Part shown: positions 7,873 to 16,834 of the stretch, in pieces | How positions within the stretch are numbered: the stretch's first letter is position 1 | Layout of the letters: every line of letters begins with the position of its first letter | The notes under the pieces: generated by a model | What the model saw: the letters and a program-made list of their open reading frames with translations, nothing else | Told to the model about the DNA's origin: nothing | The model's database searches: none | Assembly: GCF_900119825.1 (NCBI RefSeq) | Contig: NZ_FPKR01000010.1 | Span: forward strand, 62,001-126,000 | DNA length: 64,000 nucleotides | Reading direction: 5' to 3' | From: Chitinimonas taiwanensis DSM 18899 | GTDB lineage: Bacteria > Pseudomonadota > Gammaproteobacteria > Burkholderiales > Chitinimonadaceae | Program-made: the position numbers and the translations under genes

Positions 7873-10800
7873 GGTGCGGTTTCCTCGCTCAAGGCTGGGA
7901 TCGCATGCTTGGCCGCGCGCAGGGCGGTCAGGGCATCGACCAGGATGTAGCTATTGATGGCGCGCTCCAGTCCGGCAAAGGCCGGTCCCAACGCGGCTTT
8001 CAGCTGTGCTGCTTCGGTTTCGAACAGCTCGATCGCATCGGAATCGTCATCGGCCAGCAGGCGCTCGAGGCGCTCGACCAGCTGGCGTACGGCCGGCCAA
8101 TCGAGCTCGGCCGTGCTGGCCTCTGGCCTTACTTCCGCGGGCATTGCCGCTTTGATCGCCTCGATCAAGGCGGCGCAGCTGGCAGCCAGGGCGGGGAACA
8201 GCGCTTCGATCTGCGCGGCCGGCTGGCCTTGCTGCAGGGCCAATTCAAGCGCGGCCGCTTGGGCGGCCAGGCCTTCCGCGCCTATGGTGGCGGCCGTGCC
8301 TTTGAGCGTATGCGCGAGGCGGGTGGCGGCCTCGCGGTCGCCACGTGCCAGCTGCTGCGCGGTCTGTGCCACCGCATCGGCCTGGCCTTGCACGAATTTG
8401 CGCAACATGCCTTCGTAGGCGGCGCGCTTGTTCAACACCCGGCGCATACCCGCCGCCACATCCACGCCGGCGATCTGCAGCATGGCTTCGGGTTCCGCTA
8501 CGGCTGCGTGGGCCAAGCTGGCGGGCGGCACCGCGGGAGAGGTGCGGGCGGGAATCCATGCGAGCAGCAGCTTGAACAGCTCGTCCGGGTCGATGGGCTT
8601 GGCCAGGTGGTCATTCATCCCAGCCTCCAGGCAGCGCTCGCGGTCGCTGCTCATCGCGTTCGCCGTCATGGCCAGTACCGGCAGCGCGGCCCAGCGCGGC
8701 TCGGCACGGATCAGGCGGGTGGCGGTCAGTCCGTCCATGACCGGCATCTGCATATCCATGAGCACCAGATCGAACTCGGCCTCGGCCAGCTGCTCGAGCG
8801 CCTGCTGGCCATCTTCCGCGATGCTGACCTGCAGGCCGGCACCTTCGAGCAGATCGCGGCCGACCTGCTGGTTTAGGTCGTTATCGTCCACCAGCAGCAC
8901 GCGCGCGCCGCGGATGCTGCTCAGATCGGTGTGGCCGATGCTGGCGGCGCGGCGGGGTGCATCGTGCTCGGCCGCTTCGCCACCCAGGGCGCGGATGGCG
9001 GCATCAAAGAGCAGTGAGGGGCTGACCGGCTTGACCAGGATCAGCTGGATGCCGATGCGCTCGGCCTCGCGGAAGACTTCCTCGCGCCCATAGGCGGTGA
9101 CGATGACCGACTTGGGTGCCGGCGTGAGCTTGGCCAGTTGCCGGCAGGCGTCCAGGCCATTCATGCCCGGCATCTTCCAGTCGACGAAGGCGATCGTATA
9201 CGGCTGGCCCGCAGCCACGGCCTCGGTGGCCAGGTCCAGCCCGGCTTGGCCCGAATCGGCCTCGCTGACCACGAAGCTCATGCTGCGCAGCATCTCGGCC
9301 TGGATCAGCCGCGCGTGCGGATTGTCGTCGACCACCAGCACACGACGACCGCGTAGATCGGGTTCGGGCAGCAGGGTGCGGGCCGGCTGCTCGCTGCCTA
9401 TGCCCAGCTCGGCGCTGAACCAGAAGGTGCTTCCCTGGCCGAGCGTGCTGTTCACGCCGACCTCACCGCCCATCAGCTCGGCCAGCTTGCGCGAGATGGC
9501 GAGGCCGAGGCCGGTGCCGCCGTATTTGCGCGTGGTCGAGCTATCGGCCTGCTGGAAGGACTGGAACAGCTTGGCCTGCTGCTCGGCGCTCAGGCCGATG
9601 CCGGTGTCCTCGACCTCGAAGCGCACGCGCAGGCGCTCCGCCGTCCGGCTCAGCGCCCGCACGCGCACCAGAATCTCGCCGCTCTCGGTGAACTTGACCG
9701 CGTTGTTGGCGTAGTTGATCAGCACCTGACCAAGGCGCAGCGGGTCGCCGACCAGGCTGTCGGGCAGCTCGGGGTCGATATCGAAGATCAGCTCCAGGCC
9801 CTTGGCCGCGCACTTCTCGCTGATCAGATTGGCGACGTTCTCCAGCACCGCATGCAGATCGAAGCGGATGTTTTCCACCTCGAGCTTGCCGGCCTCGATC
9901 TTGCTGAAGTCGAGGATGTCATTGATCAGGCCGAGCAGATGCTGGCCCGAACGCTGGATCTTTTCCACATAGTCGCGTTGCTTGGCATTGAGCTCGGTGC
10001 CGAGCACCAGATGGCTCATGCCGATCACCGCATTCATTGGGGTGCGAATCTCGTGGCTCATATTGGCCAGGAAGTCCGACTTCATCTGCGAAGCATCTTC
10101 GGCCTTGGCGCGCGCAGCCCGCAGTGCCTCCTCGTTCTGCTGCAGTGCTTCATTCGCCTCGGCCAGCTCATGGGTGCGCTGCTGCACGCGTGCCTCGAGT
10201 GCTTCCTCGCTGCGCTGCAGGCTGTCCACTAGGCGTGCTTGTGCGGACATCACCTCCAGCTGCGCCTGCTGGCGCTGGCGGAACTGGCGCAGCATGGCCA
10301 CCGCGAACAAGAGGGTGAGCAGGCCCTGGAAGGCGGTCAGCGCCGTGGTGATCACCACCTGGCGGCGCAGCGCGGCGGTGCGTTCGTCCACCACCTTGGC
10401 GGACACCTGGGCGGCCGTGTAGGCGAGGTCCTGCACCTCGTCTTGGAGGGTGCGTAGCTGGCTGCGCAACTGCTGTTGGTAGAGCTCGATGCTCAGCTCG
10501 GCCTGCTCGCCCAGATAGCGGTCTCCGTGCTGGATAAACGCCGCCAATGCGTCCAGGGTCTGGCGGTAGATGGGCTGGTCGCGCATCAGGGTGTGGGCCG
10601 CGCCGATCTGGATCGCACCGACCCGGCTGACGAAGATGTCGTAGCGCAGCTGCAGTGCTTCGCGGTCGATGTCACTGGCTGGCGGCGTGGCCGCCGGGTC
10701 TGTATTGGCAGCAAAGGCATAGCGGTCCAGCGCATGATCGAGGCGCTGGAATTCCACATTCAGCTGCATGAAGGCCCACAAGGCATTGTCGTCGCCGCGC

Positions 10801-10910
10801 CGCATGACTTGGCTGAGATTCTGGTACTGGTGGGCCAGGATGGCGCCGATGGCCACATACAGGAGCGCCAGGCTGGTGATCAGCAAGAGCAGCAGACGCT
10901 GATTACGCAT
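7869..10910 (-). CDS. Hybrid histidine kinase with two receiver domains and HPt
   Basis: The 1013-residue sensor has membrane helix 1 (about 5-27), a periplasmic four-helix-type domain (28-183), helix 2 (about 184-207), a coiled coil (215-275), HisKA with phospho-His H286 ([21 protein letters not shown]), HATPase (about 390-505; N403, DTGIGL, GGTGLGL), receiver 1 (about 522-642; D577 in [11 protein letters not shown]), receiver 2 (about 668-787; D719 in [11 protein letters not shown]) and an HPt domain (about 815-905; H867 in [13 protein letters not shown]). This is a full internal phosphorelay whose output is presumably the adjacent HD-GYP regulator. The periplasmic gene upstream (10913-11422) ends 2 bp before this start and may supply the signal. 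Confidence 0.95.
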   Translation of the reverse strand: MRNQRLLLLLITSLALLYVAIGAILAHQYQNLSQVMRRGDDNALWAFMQLNVEFQRLDHALDRYAFAANTDPAATPPASDIDREALQLRYDIFVSRVGAIQIGAAHTLMRDQPIYRQTLDALAAFIQHGDRYLGEQAELSIELYQQQLRSQLRTLQDEVQDLAYTAAQVSAKVVDERTAALRRQVVITTALTAFQGLLTLLFAVAMLRQFRQRQQAQLEVMSAQARLVDSLQRSEEALEARVQQRTHELAEANEALQQNEEALRAARAKAEDASQMKSDFLANMSHEIRTPMNAVIGMSHLVLGTELNAKQRDYVEKIQRSGQHLLGLINDILDFSKIEAGKLEVENIRFDLHAVLENVANLISEKCAAKGLELIFDIDPELPDSLVGDPLRLGQVLINYANNAVKFTESGEILVRVRALSRTAERLRVRFEVEDTGIGLSAEQQAKLFQSFQQADSSTTRKYGGTGLGLAISRKLAELMGGEVGVNSTLGQGSTFWFSAELGIGSEQPARTLLPEPDLRGRRVLVVDDNPHARLIQAEMLRSMSFVVSEADSGQAGLDLATEAVAAGQPYTIAFVDWKMPGMNGLDACRQLAKLTPAPKSVIVTAYGREEVFREAERIGIQLILVKPVSPSLLFDAAIRALGGEAAEHDAPRRAASIGHTDLSSIRGARVLLVDDNDLNQQVGRDLLEGAGLQVSIAEDGQQALEQLAEAEFDLVLMDMQMPVMDGLTATRLIRAEPRWAALPVLAMTANAMSSDRERCLEAGMNDHLAKPIDPDELFKLLLAWIPARTSPAVPPASLAHAAVAEPEAMLQIAGVDVAAGMRRVLNKRAAYEGMLRKFVQGQADAVAQTAQQLARGDREAATRLAHTLKGTAATIGAEGLAAQAAALELALQQGQPAAQIEALFPALAASCAALIEAIKAAMPAEVRPEASTAELDWPAVRQLVERLERLLADDDSDAIELFETEAAQLKAALGPAFAGLERAINSYILVDALTALRAAKHAIPALSEETAP

Positions 10911-10912
10911 GG

Positions 10913-11422
10913 CTATTTGATTTGCAGGCTGCGCAACTGCCAGGCGGAGCGGTTGTAGTACAGGGCGGCGCGCAACTCGGACTGACTGTCGAAGGGGTAA
11001 ATGATGAAAAGCGGCCCTTTTTCCCTGACCGGCATCGGCTTGTCATTCATCAGGCGGGCCACGATCACCTGATACTGCATGGCGTCCTGAAAGGGAATTT
11101 CCGTCTTGTAGTCGTTCAAGGCCACGGCCACGATGGTATTGCCACGGGCGCCAGCCGCACGCAGCACGTCACGTAGCAGCGGGCCGGTGAACTTGACCGG
11201 TTTGGGATACCACGGGGTTTGGGTGCTGAAACTGTGCTGGGGCAGGGCGGCCAGCATGGCCATATCGAACTGGGCTTGCTGCGGGGCATTGGTTTGACTG
11301 ATCTGGCCGCTGAGTTCGAGGATGGGCTTGCCCTTGGGCTTGTCGAGCGCGCTGACGCCCAGACTAATACTCAGCAAGGCCGCAAGCGCTAGCGCGTGCC
11401 GGCTTGGAGCTAGGGTGTGCAT
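10913..11422 (-). CDS. Periplasmic oxidoreductase-molybdopterin-fold protein lacking the Mo-ligand Cys
   Basis: The 169-residue exported protein starts at 11422 behind GGAGGA. Residues 1-25 form a signal peptide ending near GVSALD. The body follows the SUOX/YedY molybdopterin-binding fold: PILELSGQI, then [35 protein letters not shown] and [10 protein letters not shown]. The mature part has no Cys at all, so the Mo-coordinating residue of true sulfite-oxidase-like enzymes is missing; catalysis is unlikely. Small proteins of this kind are often encoded beside sensor kinases or GGDEF proteins, and this one lies 2 bp upstream of a hybrid kinase. A sensory periplasmic role is my inference. Confidence 0.8.
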   Translation of the reverse strand: MHTLAPSRHALALAALLSISLGVSALDKPKGKPILELSGQISQTNAPQQAQFDMAMLAALPQHSFSTQTPWYPKPVKFTGPLLRDVLRAAGARGNTIVAVALNDYKTEIPFQDAMQYQVIVARLMNDKPMPVREKGPLFIIYPFDSQSELRAALYYNRSAWQLRSLQIK

Positions 11423-11534
11423 GGACTTTCCTCCCACGACGATAACGACAGCCCGCTACTTAGAATATTTTTCTCCACTATAGACGGGCGTGGCCTGAAC
11501 ACCAGCCGCAAAGGCCGTGCTGCTGCGGCAGCAA

Positions 11535-11577
11535 GAAAAAAGCCGGCCGGGAGGCTTGCGCCCACACCAACCGGCTT
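11535..11577 (-). terminator. Rho-independent terminator behind the 21-codon ORF
   Basis: On the minus strand AAGCCGG and CCGGCTT pair around a 28-nt loop that is itself partly GC-paired, followed by a run of T. It lies between the short ORF at 11703-11768 and the molybdopterin-fold gene, either ending a small transcript or attenuating the downstream operon. Confidence 0.65.
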
Positions 11578-11702
11578 CCTTGCCGCTCAGCAGCGGTGTA
11601 GACCAAGCTCCGAGCTTTTGCCAGCCAGATGTCATCTGGGGATTGACTCGCGCTTACGAGGTCGCTGATGCCGCTAGCAGGATGCTGGGCGGGCAGAGGT
11701 GT

Positions 11703-11768
11703 TCAATGGCTGAGCGCGTAATTAGCCAGTAGCTCGTTCAGCCAGCCGGCAAAAGTCTGTGTATGCAT
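11703..11768 (-). CDS. Putative 21-residue small protein or leader peptide
   Basis: An ATG at 11768 lies seven bases after a strong AGGAG and opens a 21-codon frame beginning MHTQTFAGWLNELL and ending at TGA (11703). The peptide is weakly amphipathic and has one Trp; there is no run of identical codons as in a classic attenuation leader. The frame lies alone in a 500-bp gap with a terminator about 130 bp downstream, and the molybdopterin-fold/kinase operon begins a further 110 bp on. A small secreted or membrane-active peptide, a leader peptide, or chance are all possible; the ribosome binding site and terminator favour a genuine short transcript. Confidence 0.45.
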   Translation of the reverse strand: MHTQTFAGWLNELLANYALSH

Positions 11769-11837
11769 CGCGGGTCTCCTTGTGTGGCACTGGGGTGGAA
11801 GCAGTATGGCAAGCGATGGTGATTGATGAAAATTGAA

Positions 11838-11853
11838 TGATTCAAGTGAATCA
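11838..11853. promoter_or_regulatory. Dyad upstream of kynA
   Basis: TGATTC-AAGT-GAATCA is a perfect 6-bp dyad with a 4-bp centre, flanked further out by ATTGA (11832) and TCAAT (11851-11855). It lies about 80 bp before kynA in an AT-rich patch. An operator for a kynurenine-responsive regulator (Lrp-type KynR in other bacteria) is plausible; no such regulator is encoded next to it here. Confidence 0.4.
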
Positions 11854-11931
11854 ATAGTGCATGCCTATGCCGCTTGAGCATCGCGCCCGGCCCGCGCATC
11901 ATCCGGCACTTGTCTATTCAAGGTGCTTCCC

Positions 11932-12774
11932 ATGCAAGCGAATCAGCGTGATCTCGAGGCCGGCATTCAGACCGATTTCAGCAACCGGCTCAGCTATGGC
12001 GGCTATCTACGCCTCGATCAGCTGCTGGCGGCCCAGCAGCCGCTGTCCAACCCGCCTCACCATGATGAGATGCTGTTCATCGTCCAGCATCAGGTATCCG
12101 AGCTATGGCTCAAACAGCTGATCCATGAGCTGCGCGCGGCGATTGCGCATGTGAACCAGGACGAGCTGGAACCCTGCTTCAAGATTCTGGCGCGCGCGAA
12201 GCTGATCCAGCAGCAGCTGTTCAATATGTGGGCGGTGCTGGAGACCATGACGCCGTCCGAATATGCGGAGTTCCGCCCGGTGCTGGGCCAGTCCTCGGGT
12301 TTCCAGTCCTATCAGTACCGCACGCTGGAATTCCTGCTCGGCAACAAGCACGCCGGCCAGGCCGAGGTGTTCAAGTACGACCCGACCCTGTATGCGCAGA
12401 TCCAGCATGATCTGCACGCGCCCAGTCTGTGGGATGCCTTCCTGCAGCTCTTGGCGCGGCGTGGCCTGCCGGTGCCTGCTGAAAGCCTGCAGCGCGATTT
12501 CAGCCAGCCCTATAGCGCGCAGCCTGGCGTGGTGGCCGTGTTCAAGACCATCTACCAGCAGCCCAAGGCGCATTGGGAGGCGTATGAGATGGCCGAAAAG
12601 CTGGTGGATGTGGAAGAGGCCTTCCAACTTTGGCGTTTCCGGCATATGAAGACGGTAGAGCGCATCATCGGTTTCAAGCAAGGCACCGGCGGCTCGTCCG
12701 GGGTGGCTTTCCTGAAGCGCGCGCTGGAGCTGACCTTCTTCCCCGAGCTGTTCCAGGTGCGTAGCGAGCTGTAG
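11932..12774 (+). CDS. kynA: Tryptophan 2,3-dioxygenase
   Basis: The 280-residue haem enzyme opens the indole ring of L-tryptophan to N-formylkynurenine, the first step of the kynurenine pathway. Family marks are [13 protein letters not shown] near the N-terminus, [20 protein letters not shown] (distal His region), [40 protein letters not shown], and the proximal haem His in [23 protein letters not shown]. Length and ends match bacterial KynA. The start at 11932 follows AAGGTG; three codons upstream of it are open but lack a site. kynU follows after one intervening gene; kynB is not in the window. Confidence 0.96.
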   Translation: MQANQRDLEAGIQTDFSNRLSYGGYLRLDQLLAAQQPLSNPPHHDEMLFIVQHQVSELWLKQLIHELRAAIAHVNQDELEPCFKILARAKLIQQQLFNMWAVLETMTPSEYAEFRPVLGQSSGFQSYQYRTLEFLLGNKHAGQAEVFKYDPTLYAQIQHDLHAPSLWDAFLQLLARRGLPVPAESLQRDFSQPYSAQPGVVAVFKTIYQQPKAHWEAYEMAEKLVDVEEAFQLWRFRHMKTVERIIGFKQGTGGSSGVAFLKRALELTFFPELFQVRSEL

Positions 12775-12917
12775 CGGCATAGCTAGATATGCTCCTGTGA
12801 TGGGTGCTTACCGTTAAGATCAGCGCAAGCGCCCCGGGCAAGGCTTTGCGGGCGTAGACACTTAGAAGCAGGCCGCTTGCACACGCTGCGCGGACCTGCG
12901 GTATCACAGGAGGAAGT

Positions 12918-14063
12918 ATGGTTCTGCGTCGCATCCGCGCTGGCGAGCTGACGGCTGAGCAGCCGCTGCCTTGGCCGCTGTACAGCCAGCGCAATAATCT
13001 GATCTTGTCCGAAGGCAGCGTGCTCGCCAGCGAGGCGCTCGAGGCCCTGGTTGACCTGGGCCTATTTGTCGAGGCCACGCCGCTCTGGCAGCGCCCACCG
13101 CATACCCCCTTGCAGACCGTGCTGCACGCCACCGCGCGCATGGCCCAGCTGCTGGCCGCGCCCGAGGCGCAAGCCAATTTCACCGTCGCCATCCACCATG
13201 TGGTCGAGCTGATCGAGCAGGCCAGCCGGCGTAATCCGGCCGTGCTGACTGCCACCGCGCTTTTGCACCGCGGCGGCCCCAGCGCGGCACGCCATGCGGT
13301 CAATACCGCCTGCATCGTGGCCATTGTGCTGGAGGCTATGCAGGCCAGCGATACCAGCCGGCGCGGCATCCTGTCCGCCGCGCTGACCATGAATATCGGC
13401 ATGCACGAGCTGCACGACGCGTTGGCGAATCAGTCCGGCCCGCTCAGCGCGCTTCAGCAGCTGATCGTGACCCGCCACCCGACGGTGGGCGCCGACAGGC
13501 TGGCTCAGCTGGGCGTAGTTGACCCGCTCTGGCTGCGCGCGGTGCTCGAACACCACGAGGCGGTGGATGGCAGTGGCTATCCGCAGGGCCTGCGTGGCGA
13601 ACAGGTGAGTGCCGCCGCGCAGCTGATCGGCCTGGCCGACCTGTTCTGCGCGCGGGTGGGCGAGCGTGGTTATCGCGATGCCGACGATGCACGCCTGGTG
13701 CTGCGCGATGTGCTGATCGAGCGTGGCCGTCTATTCGATGGCCTGCAGGCCGCCTGGTTTATCCGCGCGCTCGGCGTCTACCCGATTGGCACGGTGGTGT
13801 TGCTGGCCAATGGCGAAGTGGGCGTGGTCAGCGCACACAGCGGCCTGGTCGATGCACCCTGGGTGCATGTGCTGCGCGCGCGTGATGGCAGTGCTTACGA
13901 GCAGCCGCTACAGCGTGAAACCCGCATCACCGAGTTCGCCATTGTCGATACCCTGAGCCCATCCAGCTTGCCGGTGGAAATTGACTTGGCTGCCATCTGG
14001 GGCGATGACGCGGCCGACTATCCGCTCGGCATCCCGACCCTGCTGGACGCCTTGCCCGGCTAG
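12918..14063 (+). CDS. Degenerate HD-GYP domain protein
   Basis: The 381-residue soluble protein starts behind a clear AGGAGG. The N-terminal 60 residues resemble the DUF3391-like region of HD-GYP proteins. Residues about 105-290 align with HD-GYP, including ARHAVNTA (H126), EHHEAVDGSGYPQGLRG (GYP at 220-222) and IGLADLFCAR. The catalytic HD pair is replaced: where LHDIG is expected, the sequence reads LTMNIGM (M158-N159). Two metal ligands are therefore lost and phosphodiesterase activity is doubtful; it may bind c-di-GMP or a partner protein instead. It lies between kynA and kynU in the same orientation, but the 143-bp and 120-bp gaps do not prove an operon. Confidence 0.82.
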   Translation: MVLRRIRAGELTAEQPLPWPLYSQRNNLILSEGSVLASEALEALVDLGLFVEATPLWQRPPHTPLQTVLHATARMAQLLAAPEAQANFTVAIHHVVELIEQASRRNPAVLTATALLHRGGPSAARHAVNTACIVAIVLEAMQASDTSRRGILSAALTMNIGMHELHDALANQSGPLSALQQLIVTRHPTVGADRLAQLGVVDPLWLRAVLEHHEAVDGSGYPQGLRGEQVSAAAQLIGLADLFCARVGERGYRDADDARLVLRDVLIERGRLFDGLQAAWFIRALGVYPIGTVVLLANGEVGVVSAHSGLVDAPWVHVLRARDGSAYEQPLQRETRITEFAIVDTLSPSSLPVEIDLAAIWGDDAADYPLGIPTLLDALPG

Positions 14064-14183
14064 TTGCTAGCCTGCCGCGCTCGGCAAGCCGGGCGCGGCG
14101 GAGTAGCATGGCGCGCTGGCCAGTGCGGCTGCCTACCCGGCAGCCTGCGCTGTTGGTTCCTATCCGACCCGAGCGCTTTCTGC

Positions 14184-15401
14184 ATGTCCTCTTCGCCTTC
14201 CGCTACCCGCATTGCCCAGGCCGTCAGCGCCTTGGGCACTGGTCCGCTGACTGAAACCGCCCTGCGCGAACACCTCTTCCCGCTGTTCAGCCAGGTGCTG
14301 GCGCGCGACAGCCGCGAAATCTACCTGGCCAACCATTCGCTTGGTCGCCCGCTCGATGCATTGGCCGGCGATGTGGCTGAGGGCCTGCAAGCCTGGTATG
14401 CCGAGCTGGATAACGCCTGGATGCCATGGTGGGATGAGATGCAGCGGTGGCGCGCCGCGACAGCCGCCGTGCTCAATGTGGCGCGTGCCGATGCCATCGT
14501 ACCCAAGAGCAGTGCTGGCCAGGGCCTGCGCGCGGTGCTCAATAGCTATGCCGATGTGCCGCGCGTGCTGACCAGCAGCGGCGAGTTCGATTCCATCGAC
14601 CATATCCTCAAGCAGTATGCCGCCAAGGGCCGTGCCGAAGTCGAATGGGTACCGGCGCGTGCCGATGGCCTGTTTCATGCCGAGGACCTGATCGCCCGCC
14701 TGGCCGGTGTCGATCTGGTGGTGGTGTCGCAGGTGTTCTTTGCCACCGGCCAAGTGCTGGAAGGCCTACCCGGCCTGATCGCCGCCGCGCATGCGCTTGG
14801 TGTGCGTGTGCTGGTCGATGTTTACCACAGCTATGGCGTGCTGCCGGTTGATCTGAGCGCGCTCGGGGCCGACTACGCGATTGGCGGCAGCTACAAATAC
14901 CTGCGTGGCGGGCCGGGCGTGTGCTGGCTATATGTATCGCCCCTGGTGCTCGATAGCGGCCTCACTACGCTGGATACCGGCTGGTTCGCCAAGCTCGACC
15001 CGTTCAGCTACCAGCGCCCGATGCCGCCCGCCTTTGCGCCCGGTGGCGATGCCTGGCTGGAATCCACCTTCAACCCGCTCGGCTTCTACCAGGCCCGCTC
15101 GGGGCTGGCCTTGTTGAGCGCGATCGGCGTAGCGCGCCTGCGTGACTATTCGCTGCGCCAAAAGCAACTGTTGGCCGATGCGCTGGCCGAGCGCGGCATT
15201 GCCAGCTTTGGTGCCAGCGCCCATTACGGCGCCTTCCTTAGCATTCCGCATGCCGAGCCCATGCAGCTGGCCGAACGCCTGCGTGCGCTGGGGGTGAATG
15301 GCGATGCACGTTCGGCCGGCTTGCGCCTGTGCCCGGACCTGCTCAGCAGCGAAGCCCAGCTGATTGAGGCGGCCGAACGCCTGGCCTCCCTGCTGGCTTG
15401 A
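14184..15401 (+). CDS. kynU: Kynureninase-type PLP enzyme
   Basis: This 405-residue fold-type I aminotransferase-class V protein has the kynureninase signature GGSYKYLRGGPGVCWLY, with the PLP-binding lysine at K238, preceded by the Asp/His pair in VDVYHSYG that holds the PLP pyridine ring. It also has YLANHSLGRP near the N-terminus and PPFAPGGD-like residues later. Kynureninase cleaves kynurenine to anthranilate and alanine, downstream of KynA. The start used is the ATG at 14184; its ribosome site is weak, and the frame is open up to 14064. An MFS gene follows. The specific substrate (kynurenine versus hydroxykynurenine) is not settled by sequence. Confidence 0.88.
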   Translation: MSSSPSATRIAQAVSALGTGPLTETALREHLFPLFSQVLARDSREIYLANHSLGRPLDALAGDVAEGLQAWYAELDNAWMPWWDEMQRWRAATAAVLNVARADAIVPKSSAGQGLRAVLNSYADVPRVLTSSGEFDSIDHILKQYAAKGRAEVEWVPARADGLFHAEDLIARLAGVDLVVVSQVFFATGQVLEGLPGLIAAAHALGVRVLVDVYHSYGVLPVDLSALGADYAIGGSYKYLRGGPGVCWLYVSPLVLDSGLTTLDTGWFAKLDPFSYQRPMPPAFAPGGDAWLESTFNPLGFYQARSGLALLSAIGVARLRDYSLRQKQLLADALAERGIASFGASAHYGAFLSIPHAEPMQLAERLRALGVNGDARSAGLRLCPDLLSSEAQLIEAAERLASLLA

Positions 15402-15459
15402 CGATCAATCGGGCGGCCCCGCTAGCGGGGCCGGCTATCCCGCCTGGAAAACCAAGACG

Positions 15460-16761
15460 ATGTTGAGTGCTACCCGCGAGCGCATGCGCCGCCTGGGCCG
15501 GCCAGTGCGTTTGCTGATGATCAGCGAAGTGCTGACGGTGTTCTCCCTGCTGGTCGGCCATCTGGCCGTGTCCTGGTGGGTGGCCGAGCAGGGCGGTGCC
15601 GCCCATCTGGCCATCTACGGCGTGGTGATGTCGGCCACCGCCTTCGTGTCCATGCCGCTGCTGTCGCCGTTGGCCGACCGTTACCCGAAGCGCACCCTGC
15701 TGGGCGCCGGCCTTAGCGTCTTCGTGCTGGAGACCTTGCTGCTCGCCAGCATGGTGCAATGGCTCGAGTACGCGCTGCTGCCGCTGGTGCTGCTGGAGAT
15801 GGTGGCGGTGATGGCCCTGGCCGTCATGCAGCCGGCCGCGATGAGTATTGCCGCCGAGCTGGTGCCGCATGAGCAGCTGGCCGAGGCATTTGCGCTGCAG
15901 AAAAGCGCCCAGGCGCTCGGGCGCATGCTGGGCCCAGCCCTGTGCGGCTTGATCCTGGCCACGGCCGGTGTGCTGGCCGCGCTGTGGCTGCATGTGGCGC
16001 TGTTCGTGGTGGCGGCCTGGGCGGCATTCCGCATTCCTACCGGCTCGCACCGGGCGCCCAGCGAGGCACGCCACTGGGCGCGCGAGCTGACCGCCGGCCT
16101 GCGCGCCAAATGGGTGATCCCGGTCGAGCGTTACTGGACCATCCTTTCCTTCTTCACCATGTTGTTCTTCGGCCCGGCCATTGGCCTTCTGGTGCCGCTG
16201 CGCGTGCAGTCCCTGGGCTGGTCGGCCGCCTGGCTGGGCTGGTGCGAGGCCGCGCTGTCGGCCGGCATGCTGATCGGCGCGCTGTATGCCGCGCGCGCAC
16301 TGACCGAGCGTTTCGGCCGCTATCCGATCGCGATTACCGCCCTGGCTGGCGAGGGCGTCGCCCTGGGGCTGGTTGGCATTCTTGATGCGCGCTATGCCTT
16401 GCCGCTGTGCTTTTTCTTCACTGGGCTGTGCCTCGCGTGCATGCAGCTGATCGGCCAGACCCATCGCATGCTGGCGGTGCCCGATCAGTTCCGTGGCCGC
16501 TTCAGCGCCTGCAATCTGATGGTCATGCATATGGCTGGTACGCTCGGTCCAGCCCTGGTCGGCATCCTGCTACTGCAGGCCGAGGTCGATCTCGTCTATC
16601 TGATCTGTGGCCTCGGCATGTTGCTCTGTGCGCTTTGCTACCCATGGCTGCCCGGCTTTCGCGCCTTTCTCTCGCTTGACCATGCCACGGCCAAGGACTG
16701 GTATGCACGCGAATACCCGCAGGCTTTTGCGGGCGAAGCAGGCCAAGCCAAGGCCGGCTAG
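15460..16761 (+). CDS. MFS transporter
   Basis: The 433-residue inner-membrane protein has about twelve predicted helices. The MFS signature between helices 2 and 3 reads PLADRYPKRTLLGAGL (the usual G-x3-D-R/K-x-G-R/K-R-x), and the second half has a related FGRYPIAI segment. It resembles the enterobactin-exporter (EntS)/macrolide-efflux branch of MFS. It begins 58 bp after kynU, on the same strand, so export of a kynurenine-pathway product such as anthranilate is conceivable, but nothing in the sequence proves it. The start at 15460 is chosen by fold; Shine-Dalgarno is poor. Confidence 0.85.
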   Translation: MLSATRERMRRLGRPVRLLMISEVLTVFSLLVGHLAVSWWVAEQGGAAHLAIYGVVMSATAFVSMPLLSPLADRYPKRTLLGAGLSVFVLETLLLASMVQWLEYALLPLVLLEMVAVMALAVMQPAAMSIAAELVPHEQLAEAFALQKSAQALGRMLGPALCGLILATAGVLAALWLHVALFVVAAWAAFRIPTGSHRAPSEARHWARELTAGLRAKWVIPVERYWTILSFFTMLFFGPAIGLLVPLRVQSLGWSAAWLGWCEAALSAGMLIGALYAARALTERFGRYPIAITALAGEGVALGLVGILDARYALPLCFFFTGLCLACMQLIGQTHRMLAVPDQFRGRFSACNLMVMHMAGTLGPALVGILLLQAEVDLVYLICGLGMLLCALCYPWLPGFRAFLSLDHATAKDWYAREYPQAFAGEAGQAKAG

Positions 16762-16808
16762 CGCGGCCTGCCGCCATGGCCGGTCTTGCGGCTCAGGGCG
16801 GCAGAGCA

Positions 16809-16828
16809 GGGCGGGGCTAAGCCCGCCC
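16809..16828. terminator. Hairpin between convergent MFS and M1 peptidase genes
   Basis: GGGCGGG and CCCGCCC form a perfect 7-bp stem around GCTAAG in a 73-bp gap between convergent stop codons. No T run follows in either direction. Confidence 0.5.
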
Positions 16829-16834
16829 CCCGCA

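Noticed and set aside
15343-16530. Long minus-strand frame opposite the MFS gene
   Set aside because: His/Gln-rich antisense shadow of a clear transporter gene; no ribosome site or domain.
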